The position numbers were made by a program, and so were the translations under genes. Shown one piece after another: positions 9,205 through 16,977 of a stretch of 64,000 nucleotides of DNA. Origin of the DNA: Taibaiella sp. (GTDB lineage: Bacteria > Bacteroidota > Bacteroidia > Chitinophagales > Chitinophagaceae); NCBI GenBank assembly GCA_021740995.1, contig JAIOYR010000008.1:1-64000 (forward strand). The letters are read 5' to 3'. The notes under the pieces were generated by a model that was not told the origin of the DNA, did no database searches, and worked only from the letters and a program-made list of their open reading frames with translations. Position 1 is the first letter of the stretch. Each line of letters opens with the position of its first letter.

Positions 9205-10305
9205 TTACACATTAAACCGGAAGTGCATTACATCGCCATCCTGTACTATATATTCCTTACCTTCTATACGTAGCTTTCCGTTTTCGCGGCAGGCGGCTTC
9301 TGTTTTGTATTGTACATAGTCTTTGTAGGCAATCACTTCTGCTTTGATAAATCCCTTTTCGAAGTCGGTGTGAATGACACTGGCTGCCTGTGGGGCTTTC
9401 CAGCCGCGGTGAATGGTCCATGCGCGCACCTCCTGCACACCTGCGGTAAAGTAGGTAATGAGATTGAGCAGGGTATAGGTACTCTGTATCAGACGGTTCA
9501 GACCGGGCTCTGTAAGTCCATATTCCGACAGAAACAGTTCTTTATCTTCGACGGTTTCCAGCTCAGATATTTGTGCTTCTATAGAGTTGTTCATCACTAT
9601 CACCTGTGCCCCTTCTTCATGCGCCGCTTTTACCAGTGCTTCAGAGTATTTGTTGCCGGTGAGCAGCGCAGCCTCGTCTACATTGGCTACATAGAGTACC
9701 GGTTTTTCGGTGAGTAAACAAAGGTCGGCAGTGGCTTCCAGGTCTTCGCCTTCCAGTTGCAGTCCGCGTATGTTCTTGCCCTCGCCCAGGTGCTGCTGGC
9801 AGCGCAGCAATACCTCGTGTGCCCTTTTGTTTTTAGGGTCGCCGGCTTTCAGTAGTTTTTCTACCCGCTGCAGCTTTTTTTCCACACTTTCCAGGTCTTT
9901 GAGTTGCAGCTCGGTATCTATTATCTCTTTGTCGCTGATGGGGTTTATTTCGCCCTCTTCGCGCAGTATGTTTTCATCTTCGAAGCAGCGTATAACATGT
10001 ACTATGGCATCTACCTCGCGTATATTGGCCAGAAACTTGTTGCCCAGCCCTTCGCCCTTGCTGGCACCCTTTACGAGGCCTGCAATATCTACAAACTCGA
10101 AGGTAGTAGGCAGTATGCGCTGTGGCTGCACGAGCTCTGCCAGCATAGCCAGCCGCTCATCGGGCACATCTACCTGACCCACATTGGGCTCTATGGTACA
10201 AAACCGGTAGTTGGATGCCTGAGCCTTTGCGCTATTGCTTACGGCGTTAAACAATGTTGATTTTCCTACGTTGGGCAACCCCACTATGCCTGCTTGTAAT
10301 GCCAT
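9205..10305 (-). CDS. ychF: redox-regulated ribosome-binding ATPase YchF
   Basis: A 366-residue Obg-family P-loop protein that in YchF/OLA1 prefers ATP over GTP and binds ribosomes. The P-loop GLPNVGKST opens the protein; the G3 motif is DIAGLVKGASKGEGLGNKFL. The guanine-specificity NKxD motif is replaced, as usual for YchF. The C-terminal TGS-like domain includes YFTAGVQEVRAWTI and ends with DVMHFRFNV, a highly conserved YchF terminus. A -7 promoter element lies about 90 bases upstream. Confidence 0.97.
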   Translation of the reverse strand: MALQAGIVGLPNVGKSTLFNAVSNSAKAQASNYRFCTIEPNVGQVDVPDERLAMLAELVQPQRILPTTFEFVDIAGLVKGASKGEGLGNKFLANIREVDAIVHVIRCFEDENILREEGEINPISDKEIIDTELQLKDLESVEKKLQRVEKLLKAGDPKNKRAHEVLLRCQQHLGEGKNIRGLQLEGEDLEATADLCLLTEKPVLYVANVDEAALLTGNKYSEALVKAAHEEGAQVIVMNNSIEAQISELETVEDKELFLSEYGLTEPGLNRLIQSTYTLLNLITYFTAGVQEVRAWTIHRGWKAPQAASVIHTDFEKGFIKAEVIAYKDYVQYKTEAACRENGKLRIEGKEYIVQDGDVMHFRFNV

Positions 10306-10990
10306 GTCTTAATGTGAAAATTAGTTAATGTGAAAATGTGTAAATTGGGTTTTGGTATAGTGCCCCTTTTACTTTGTATTCCTGAAATTTTGCGCAAAGG
10401 TAAGGTTAATGGCAATATGGGGTGAATATACTTATATGCACTTTTTGACTATCAGCTATTTTGGAAAATATTCTGTCATCATGCGCCGGAAATGATGATA
10501 ACAGCCACCCCCTTAGAAAATTGCGCACTTTGGGAAATTACTTTTTATTTAGCACAAGTTGTTGATAATCAATGAAAACAGGATAGAAAGTTGCGCAAAA
10601 GTTGCGCACTTTTGCGCGCGCGATTTTTGTAATATTTTCTGTGACCTGATTGTACCTTAACTATCGAGGAGTACCACAAAAATTGAGCCAAAGTTGATAG
10701 ATGGCAGGGGGAATCTTAAATTTGTGTTGTGTAGGTTATTTGTGAAGAGTTACCAGTTTCTAATGGCTGAATTATTTCAGATACGAGTCAGCCATGGCAC
10801 GGTTATTGGCTACAGACTCGCACCAGTGGTGTTTGCAGTACACCCCTGAATGTGTATGTCTTTTTTTCTTTACCAGCCATATAGCAGCATAAAAGTAGAG
10901 GCTTCTGGCTTTTTTGTTGCGTTTAATCGTCCTCCCCAATCAAAACCAAATGAAGGAGCGGTATCGTAGGTAACGGTATTGTAGAAAATA
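10306..10990. other. 685-base gene-free spacer with a repeat motif shared with 59.7-60.0 kb
   Basis: No convincing gene. At its ychF end lie short direct repeats of TTAATGTGAAAA type. The middle holds TTGCGCACTTT (from 10517), GTTGTTGATAATCAATGAA (from 10558) and a pair TTGCGCA-AAAG-TTGCGCA (10591-10608) followed by a CGCGCGAT/TTTTGTAATATTT stretch to about 10637. The same three motifs recur in the spacer after rplM (59690-60005). The right end (10860-10990, minus strand) has a short stop-bounded frame that could be the tail of a lost outer-membrane protein, without enough evidence for a call. Confidence 0.6.
10395..10402 (-). promoter_or_regulatory. -7 box for ychF
   Basis: Reading on the minus strand, TACCTTTG matches the Bacteroidota housekeeping sigma -7 consensus TAnnTTTG, about 90 bases before the ychF start. 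No good TTTG -33 element is seen at the right spacing. Confidence 0.45.
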
Positions 10991-12451
10991 CTACTGTTTT
11001 ACAAATTTCTTCCTGAAACTATCGTTGATTTTGGCAAAATACATGCCCTGTGGCAAGTGTGCAACGTTAACAGAGACAGGAGTAGTAGTGTGTTTTTGAT
11101 TAATCACTATTTGCCCTATGGAATTGTAGATTGAAACAGAGTGTACTTTTTCAGGAGAGATAATGTTCAAAATATCCTGAACAGGATTGGGGAAGATGGT
11201 GTATTCTGTGTTTTTAGTTATTTCATTGACTCCAATGGTGAAAGAGGGCCTTATGCCACAGGGCACTCCGTTTATTATGGAAAACAAAAGGCTACGAGTT
11301 GTTGGATAACATCCTCTGTCATCAATATCAATACCACCAGAACCCCGTTGTTCAAAGTATAGCTCATCAAATCCTGCTTTATATTTCCGGGATTTTGGAC
11401 AACCTTCAAAATGAATAATATCATTCACCCCATAGTAAGGGCTAACAATACAATTTGAAGAATCGTTAGGTCTGTAATACCATGCAATGTCACTATTGTC
11501 AATATGCTCTGGCATTTTTAGAATTGTAATTAGCAATGAGGTATCGGCAGTAACGGGCATTATATGGGTTGAGGAGTGATGTGTGGTAGGACCAGGTCCA
11601 TTTGGTGTGTATGAAGTGTTTCTCGCACTGAATATATTATAGACGGTATGGAACGAATCAACTATTGTTTTGCTTATTACGCTATCATATATCATTGAAT
11701 AAGAGTCCGATCCAGAGCTATTATCAACATTTTGTGCTCTGATAAAAACATCGCCTACATTGAGATTATGCATTTCCTGCTTTGTGGGCGGATGGTAGTC
11801 AGACAAAGTGAAAATAAAATCGGAAGGCTGTATAGTATAGGTTGTGGTTTCGTAAAGGTAGACATCTATGGTCGGGTCATAAGCTTCACCCGGGGCTGTA
11901 TAAGGGAACATGTGCAAATCAAATATTGTTACAAAACCAAAATTTTTGCTGAGGACAATCTCGAAATCATTGATTGGGTTAGTAGTGTGAGGGGTGCTGC
12001 CAACATAGGCAGACAACTTTATTTTTTTTACAGAATCTGTGATGCCAAGAAAAGTCATGGTGTCTACAGCTAATACGGTAGCTCTATAAGACGTGGAAGT
12101 AGAATCATTGTAAAACACCCATGAGTCGCCGGGTGCTGCATGTGTGTTTATAAATACAGTATCCTTCCAGATTGTATTGAATTGAAAAACCCCGTCATTT
12201 TTTTGTACTATTTTACTTCCCAGCCAGCTACCCTGAGAAGGTGCAAATATTGTTAGATAATGTCTGCGTGTTTTAAATGGATAGTAGATGGTATCTGTAC
12301 CGGATGTTCTTACAGAATCAAGGCTTATGCCCCGAAGGTATCCGTTTGAATTTGTGAAGTAATGCTTTACTCCATTTTGCACACAATTGTAGTTTTGAGC
12401 ATCGCAGCAATAGGCGCAGAAAAAAAGGAAGATGAATAAGATTTTTTTCAT
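10991..12451 (-). CDS. secreted protein with T9SS type-A sorting domain
   Basis: A 486-residue exported protein started at the ATG at 12451 (MKKILFIFLFFCAYCCDAQNY), which gives a proper signal peptide; the longer frame to 12652 overlaps pepE upstream sequence and is rejected. The last ~80 residues form a type IX secretion C-terminal domain: YTIFPNPVQDILNI, then SIYNSIGQIV and LPQGMYFAKI. The protein should therefore be exported by Sec, moved across the outer membrane by the T9SS and the domain cleaved. The middle has no domain that I recognise and contains many Asp/Thr/Tyr residues. Function unknown; likely cell-surface or released. Confidence 0.85.
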   Translation of the reverse strand: MKKILFIFLFFCAYCCDAQNYNCVQNGVKHYFTNSNGYLRGISLDSVRTSGTDTIYYPFKTRRHYLTIFAPSQGSWLGSKIVQKNDGVFQFNTIWKDTVFINTHAAPGDSWVFYNDSTSTSYRATVLAVDTMTFLGITDSVKKIKLSAYVGSTPHTTNPINDFEIVLSKNFGFVTIFDLHMFPYTAPGEAYDPTIDVYLYETTTYTIQPSDFIFTLSDYHPPTKQEMHNLNVGDVFIRAQNVDNSSGSDSYSMIYDSVISKTIVDSFHTVYNIFSARNTSYTPNGPGPTTHHSSTHIMPVTADTSLLITILKMPEHIDNSDIAWYYRPNDSSNCIVSPYYGVNDIIHFEGCPKSRKYKAGFDELYFEQRGSGGIDIDDRGCYPTTRSLLFSIINGVPCGIRPSFTIGVNEITKNTEYTIFPNPVQDILNIISPEKVHSVSIYNSIGQIVINQKHTTTPVSVNVAHLPQGMYFAKINDSFRKKFVKQ

Positions 12452-12542
12452 GATTGGGTAGATTGCAATATGAAGATAGGCATCAATGCTGATAAAATAC
12501 ATATACATGCTACTAATTGTTCCAAAACCTAACTTTACAATC

Positions 12543-13280
12543 ATGAAAAAATCTATCTTTCTCCTTTCCAGTTCTAATGTACATGGGTATGGGTACCTGG
12601 AGTATAACAAGAGTGCTATACAGTCTTTTCTGGAAGGGCTGCAAACGCCCATACTGTTTGTGCCGTACGCTGCGGGTGAGGCAGAATGGGATACATATAC
12701 TGCTAAAATAGCCGCATTTTTTGATACACTGGGTATAGCCGTTGCCGGAATTCACACAGTGCCGGAGGAGCGGATATTTACTGACTATGAAGTAATATTT
12801 ATAGGTGGTGGTAATACGTTCAGGCTGCTGAATGAGCTGCAGCAACGGCAACTAATGCCGGGTATACGGGCGGCTGTGCTGGGCGGCAAGATGCAGTATA
12901 TGGGCTCGAGTGCGGGCAGTAATATGGCTGCGAAGTCGATATGCACCAGCAACGATATGCCGATAGTGTACCCGAAAGGTGGATTTGAGGCGCTAAATCT
13001 GTTTCCGTACCAGATAAACCCACATTATCTGGACCCTGAGCCGGAATCGACACATAAGGGTGAGACAAGAGAGCAGCGCATTGCCGAGTTTCACCAAATG
13101 AACGATACGCCCGTGATAGGTCTGCGGGAAGGAGCCTATATACATATAGGTGTTGATTTTGCACAAACCGGTGAATTGTATATAGGTGGTGCGCCCGGTG
13201 CCCGTATCTTCTTACAGGGGCAGGAGCCGTATGAAGCACCCCGTGAAACGGAATTTATATTTAGGGGAAATAAGCAATAG
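12543..13280 (+). CDS. pepE: peptidase E (alpha-aspartyl dipeptidase)
   Basis: A 245-residue serine peptidase of family S51 that removes N-terminal aspartate from dipeptides. The start ATG at 12543 (MKKSIFLLSSSN) is chosen over the upstream in-frame ATG at 12486 because family alignments begin here. The nucleophile sits in GSSAGSNMA (Ser123), with the conserved FIGGGNTF and INPHYLD segments; His161 of the latter is the likely catalytic histidine. Cytoplasmic. It is divergent from the T9SS gene, sharing a 91-base control region. Confidence 0.93.
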   Translation: MKKSIFLLSSSNVHGYGYLEYNKSAIQSFLEGLQTPILFVPYAAGEAEWDTYTAKIAAFFDTLGIAVAGIHTVPEERIFTDYEVIFIGGGNTFRLLNELQQRQLMPGIRAAVLGGKMQYMGSSAGSNMAAKSICTSNDMPIVYPKGGFEALNLFPYQINPHYLDPEPESTHKGETREQRIAEFHQMNDTPVIGLREGAYIHIGVDFAQTGELYIGGAPGARIFLQGQEPYEAPRETEFIFRGNKQ

Positions 13281-13804
13281 ATGCATGGAGAGTGGCAGCC
13301 TTTATCTATTAGTGAAAAAGTAATAGATACGAATTGGCAGTTAGTTTACACTGTCTGAATTGTCTACCTTCATTGTTTGCCCGTGTTACCCTACTTTTCT
13401 TTTTGCTTCGCTCCCGCAGAACAAAGCGGGACAGGCGCCAAGAAAAGTAGCAAAAGAAAAAGGCGATTTTTTGCCAAAGGCTCCGCCGGCAAAAAAATAG
13501 CTATACGCTGATATCTAAAGCTCTGTTCAGCGATATGGCGCTGGCTTTCTGCCTATCGCTTACTGAAATTGTGGGCCATCAATATACCATGCCACATCTG
13601 GCTTCGATTGTTAGCGTCCTCAACCACATCTACGGCATAAAGAATGCGCCATCATGTGCTATGCTACACCGTTCTTATCAGCAATCATTTTACGCAAACC
13701 ACGTATTTTTAATTTTCAAAGTGGTATTGATTCTTGGGGGTATGAATATGCCAATATATGGTTGCTGCAAATGCTATTCTATAATCCACTAATTTTGAAG
13801 CATT
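13281..13804. other. 524-base spacer with a palindromic repeat element
   Basis: No gene recognised; small open frames at 13535-13881 have no recognisable features and overlap the start of the cytochrome gene. The left half contains the inverted-repeat element described at 13391-13500. The remainder (13500-13800) shows nothing else that I can support. Confidence 0.5.
13391..13500. repeat. REP-like double palindrome
   Basis: CTACTTTTCTT (13391-13401) pairs perfectly with AAGAAAAGTAG (13440-13450), enclosing a smaller CCCGC/GCGGG hairpin. A second palindrome follows: TTTTTTGCC (13467-13475) with GGCAAAAAA (13488-13496). The form, with the AAAGAAAAGTAGCAAAAG core, resembles intergenic palindromic repeats scattered in Bacteroidota genomes. 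Confidence 0.6.
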
Positions 13805-15772
13805 ATGTCTTCGGGTTTGCTGCGGAAAATATTACTGGCAGGTGCATTGTTTGCGATAACACTGCCTGTGTTTTTTTGTAATAGTCCGGGCGAAGCTGTA
13901 AGAGGCGTGCAGGAGGAAGGAACCGAAAGCTCGCTGTGGCAGAATGTATATGACACCTCTGTGCACTATGTAGGTATGGATGTGTGCAGGGGCTGCCATC
14001 CGGGGGTATACGAAACGTATATGCAAACCGGTATGGGGCAATCGTTTGGGCGGGCTACACGCGAAAAATCTGCTGCAGACTTTTCGCCTGCTCATGCTGT
14101 AGTGTATGATGCTGCGCTCGACTATTACTACAAGCCTTACTGGGTGCATGATACCTTCTATATAATGGAGTACAGGCTGGAAGGCAGGGATACCACACAC
14201 AACCTGGTGCAGCGAATAGACTATGTGGTAGGCTCAGGCCAGCATACCAACTCTCACATCTTCAGCACCAATGGCTACCTGCATCAGGCCCCAATTACGT
14301 TTTATACCCAGAAACACCGCTGGGATCTGGCGCCGGGTTTTGAGAAGGGGGCAAATAGCAGGTTCAGGCGCATGATACAACTGGAATGTATGAGTTGTCA
14401 CAATGCCTATCCCGGTTTCGATAAAGGCAGTGAGAATAAATACCATACTGTACAAACCGGTATAGACTGCGAGCGCTGCCACGGGCCCGGTAGCCTGCAC
14501 GTGCAGGCAAGGCAAACGAGCAAGCCTGTAGATACATCTAAGGGGCCGGACTATACCATAGTGAACCCCCGCAGACTGACCACTGAGCTACAGAACAATG
14601 TATGCCAGCGGTGCCACCTGCAGGGTATAGCTGTGCTCAATGATGGTAAGACTTTTTATGATTTCAGGCCGGGAATGAAGCTGTCGGAAGTGATGAATGT
14701 GTTTATGCCGGAGTATGAGGGGGCGCAGGACAAAATGATAATGGCATCGCATGTGGAGCGAATGAAAAAAAGCGCCTGTTATGTGCAGTCGGGAAAGATG
14801 AGCTGCATATCCTGCCACAAGCCACATGTAAGTGTGAAGTTTACTCCGCGCTCGCAGTACCTGAACGCCTGTCAGAGTTGCCATACAGCCAAGGCCGGAC
14901 AAAAAGAGTGTACAGAGCGGATGAGCGAAAGAGCGAAGAAAAGCGATGACTGTGTAACCTGCCACATGCCCCGGAACGGCAGTATAGATATACCCCATGT
15001 GGCAGTAACCGACCATTATATACGCAAGCGCCCTATAGACGATACTACTGCTAAAAAAATTACTGCTTTCCTGGGTATGAAGTGTTATAACAATGATAAG
15101 CCCGATGCGATAACAACCGCAAGAGGGTTTATGGAGTTTTATGAGCGGTATGCACCATCTGCCGGGCTGCTGGACTCTGCCCTGCGCTATATAGGGCTGC
15201 AGGCGGGCGATGAAGCCGGCAAAAAACAAAACCGGGACTACATAAGAGTATACTACCTGCAGAAGGATTATGACAAGGTAATAGGTTATGCCCAGAAAAT
15301 GCAGCCGGCAGCCATAAACGATGCATGGACGGCCTATAGAATAGGCGAGGCATATATGCAGACGGGCAAGGCTGCGGCAGCGTTGCCATGGTACAAGCGG
15401 GCAACAGAGTTATGGAAGTATGCTGCTGACTTTCAGAATAAGTATGCTACCTGCCTGCTGGCACTAAACAGACCTGACGAGGCAAAAACCATATTTGAGT
15501 TTGTGATAGCCGAAAACCACAACCATGTGAGTGCCACTACTAATCTGGGGTACATCTACATGCAGCAGGGCAATAATACCATGGCCTATGACCTGCTGAT
15601 GCGTGCCAACCAACTGGACCCTGACTATGAGCAAAATCTGATAAACCTGGCAGTATGGCACTATACCAACAAGCAGTATGACAGGGCCAAGAAAAGACTG
15701 GAGCACCTGCTGAAAAAGCACCCTGATAATGAGCGGGCACGAGCTATGCTGCTGGACCTTGGCAATATGTAG
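13805..15772 (+). CDS. heptaheme c-type cytochrome with C-terminal TPR domain
   Basis: A 655-residue exported protein with a signal peptide. Seven CxxCH heme-attachment motifs are visible: C61RGCH, C195MSCH, C222ERCH, C267QRCH, C334ISCH, C356QSCH and C383VTCH. The N-terminal ~390 residues resemble the cytochrome c554 / multiheme family. From about residue 490 to the end there are four or so tetratricopeptide repeats (for example AWTAYRIGEAYMQTGKAAAALPWYKRA), giving a protein-binding platform. Similar multiheme-TPR proteins occur in Bacteroidota; their electron partners are not known. The sequence around Cys25 (VFFC) is a poor lipobox, so soluble periplasmic or surface location is possible. 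No other cytochrome or maturation gene lies nearby. Confidence 0.88.
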   Translation: MSSGLLRKILLAGALFAITLPVFFCNSPGEAVRGVQEEGTESSLWQNVYDTSVHYVGMDVCRGCHPGVYETYMQTGMGQSFGRATREKSAADFSPAHAVVYDAALDYYYKPYWVHDTFYIMEYRLEGRDTTHNLVQRIDYVVGSGQHTNSHIFSTNGYLHQAPITFYTQKHRWDLAPGFEKGANSRFRRMIQLECMSCHNAYPGFDKGSENKYHTVQTGIDCERCHGPGSLHVQARQTSKPVDTSKGPDYTIVNPRRLTTELQNNVCQRCHLQGIAVLNDGKTFYDFRPGMKLSEVMNVFMPEYEGAQDKMIMASHVERMKKSACYVQSGKMSCISCHKPHVSVKFTPRSQYLNACQSCHTAKAGQKECTERMSERAKKSDDCVTCHMPRNGSIDIPHVAVTDHYIRKRPIDDTTAKKITAFLGMKCYNNDKPDAITTARGFMEFYERYAPSAGLLDSALRYIGLQAGDEAGKKQNRDYIRVYYLQKDYDKVIGYAQKMQPAAINDAWTAYRIGEAYMQTGKAAAALPWYKRATELWKYAADFQNKYATCLLALNRPDEAKTIFEFVIAENHNHVSATTNLGYIYMQQGNNTMAYDLLMRANQLDPDYEQNLINLAVWHYTNKQYDRAKKRLEHLLKKHPDNERARAMLLDLGNM

Positions 15773-15865
15773 TAAGTTCTTTGACCGCAAAGAGGCGAAG
15801 CGGCAAAGAAACATTACAGCGAATTTGCGATTGAACACAGAATCTTTGTGTATAAACTGATTTCA

Positions 15866-16056
15866 ATGAGAACGAATATTGTATTGAATGAGCAACTGGT
15901 AAAAGAGCCATCCGAACGCGCCATTCCAATACAAAGAAAGAAGTTATTGACCTTGATCTTCAATACTTTGTAACCCACATCAAATGCCGGAACATGAAAA
16001 GCCTGTTCCGCAAGGTAAAATGGGAAGGTGATTTGACGAAAATGCGCGAAGCATGA
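15866..16056 (+). pseudogene. frameshifted VapB-family antitoxin remnant
   Basis: The frame from ATG 15866 reads MRTNIVLNEQLVKE, the typical start of VapB-type antitoxins. After about residue 20 the family sequence continues in a different frame as KKEVIDLDLQYFV, then RKVKWEGDLTKMREA and the stop at 16054-16056; KWEGDL is the usual VapB C-terminal signature. A small indel near 15925-15940 separates the halves, so the gene is broken. No VapC toxin frame follows. The rest of the 15773-16222 spacer shows a CAAAG-rich short repeat right after the cytochrome gene and nothing else. Confidence 0.75.
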
Positions 16057-16222
16057 ACAAAGGTTTGGTGATACGCATAAACATTGCTTGCCGCCGGGTC
16101 GCTGAAAAACCACACTCGGCTGGAACGAAAGTGTTCTGTTGTACTGTATAAGATAACAAGTATAATAAATTGTATTGTGTTTTTTAAAATAGGATTTGTA
16201 TATTTCAAAAAAAACAAAACAT

Positions 16223-16960
16223 ATGAGCTACAATCCAGCGGTAAGGGGCATGTATTTAACGTGCGAGCCTGCCGATCAAAACAGTTCCCCTTACGCTTAT
16301 TTCGGGATGATAGACATTACGATGTCGGATTATAATAACCTCGTCGACCCGGGTGAATGGGCACCATGGTTTACGTTTTTGGGGATGTTTCCCCAACCTA
16401 CGGGAAACTTTTGGGGTTGCACCTTGCCGACACCTTTTACTGCGCCCAATCCCGGTGATGAGATGGTATCAGTTTTGCTGCCGGGTGTGCCGGGAATAAA
16501 CAATGAACTTTTCCCAAATTTCTCGATAGGTTACACTTGGCTTGACTCATCTCCCAGTTGGGACAAGACCCTGGCTGTAAACGGTGCTGTCAGTAAAAGT
16601 GGTGGTACGATAAGCCCGCCAAGGGCACAGCCGATAAGGGATGAGGGCCAAAAAAATGACGCAATAGACGACCCTATTACGTTTTTGCTCCAAAGCAGTA
16701 CCAACAATAACACGCCAACGGGTTTTGGTGTGGTTATAAACATACCGGAGAATTGCCTCAATTGGATGAAAGGGGCACCCGATGCCAATGATTCATCAAT
16801 ACTGGCACTTACAGTGCCGCCAGCTGCGGGCAACCCGGCCGGACTAGCTGTTTATTCACAAGAAATATTGGGTAACTATAAGTCTGTTTACGTCATCTTC
16901 CCGGACGGGTCGCAATCCGATACTGTTCCAATTGACATGAACACGATGTTCAAGATTTAA
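16223..16960 (+). CDS. protein of unknown function next to adenylate cyclase
   Basis: A 245-residue protein started at ATG 16223 (MSYNPAVRGM), which follows an A-rich leader typical of this genome; an in-frame ATG at 16196 is less likely. I recognise no family. It has no signal peptide or membrane span, and is rich in Pro, Gly, Asn and Asp with many aromatic residues (for example GEWAPWFTFLGMFPQPTGNFWG), suggesting a compact beta-rich fold. It ends 17 bases before the adenylate cyclase gene on the same strand, so the two are probably co-transcribed. A role as sensor, effector or substrate of the cyclase would be guesswork. Confidence 0.65.
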   Translation: MSYNPAVRGMYLTCEPADQNSSPYAYFGMIDITMSDYNNLVDPGEWAPWFTFLGMFPQPTGNFWGCTLPTPFTAPNPGDEMVSVLLPGVPGINNELFPNFSIGYTWLDSSPSWDKTLAVNGAVSKSGGTISPPRAQPIRDEGQKNDAIDDPITFLLQSSTNNNTPTGFGVVINIPENCLNWMKGAPDANDSSILALTVPPAAGNPAGLAVYSQEILGNYKSVYVIFPDGSQSDTVPIDMNTMFKI

Positions 16961-16977
16961 CATGTGCGGCAAAAAAT

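Noticed and set aside
13535-13881. Two small overlapping frames before the cytochrome gene
   Set aside because: They overlap each other and the start of the cytochrome, start in repeat-like spacer and show no recognisable protein features.
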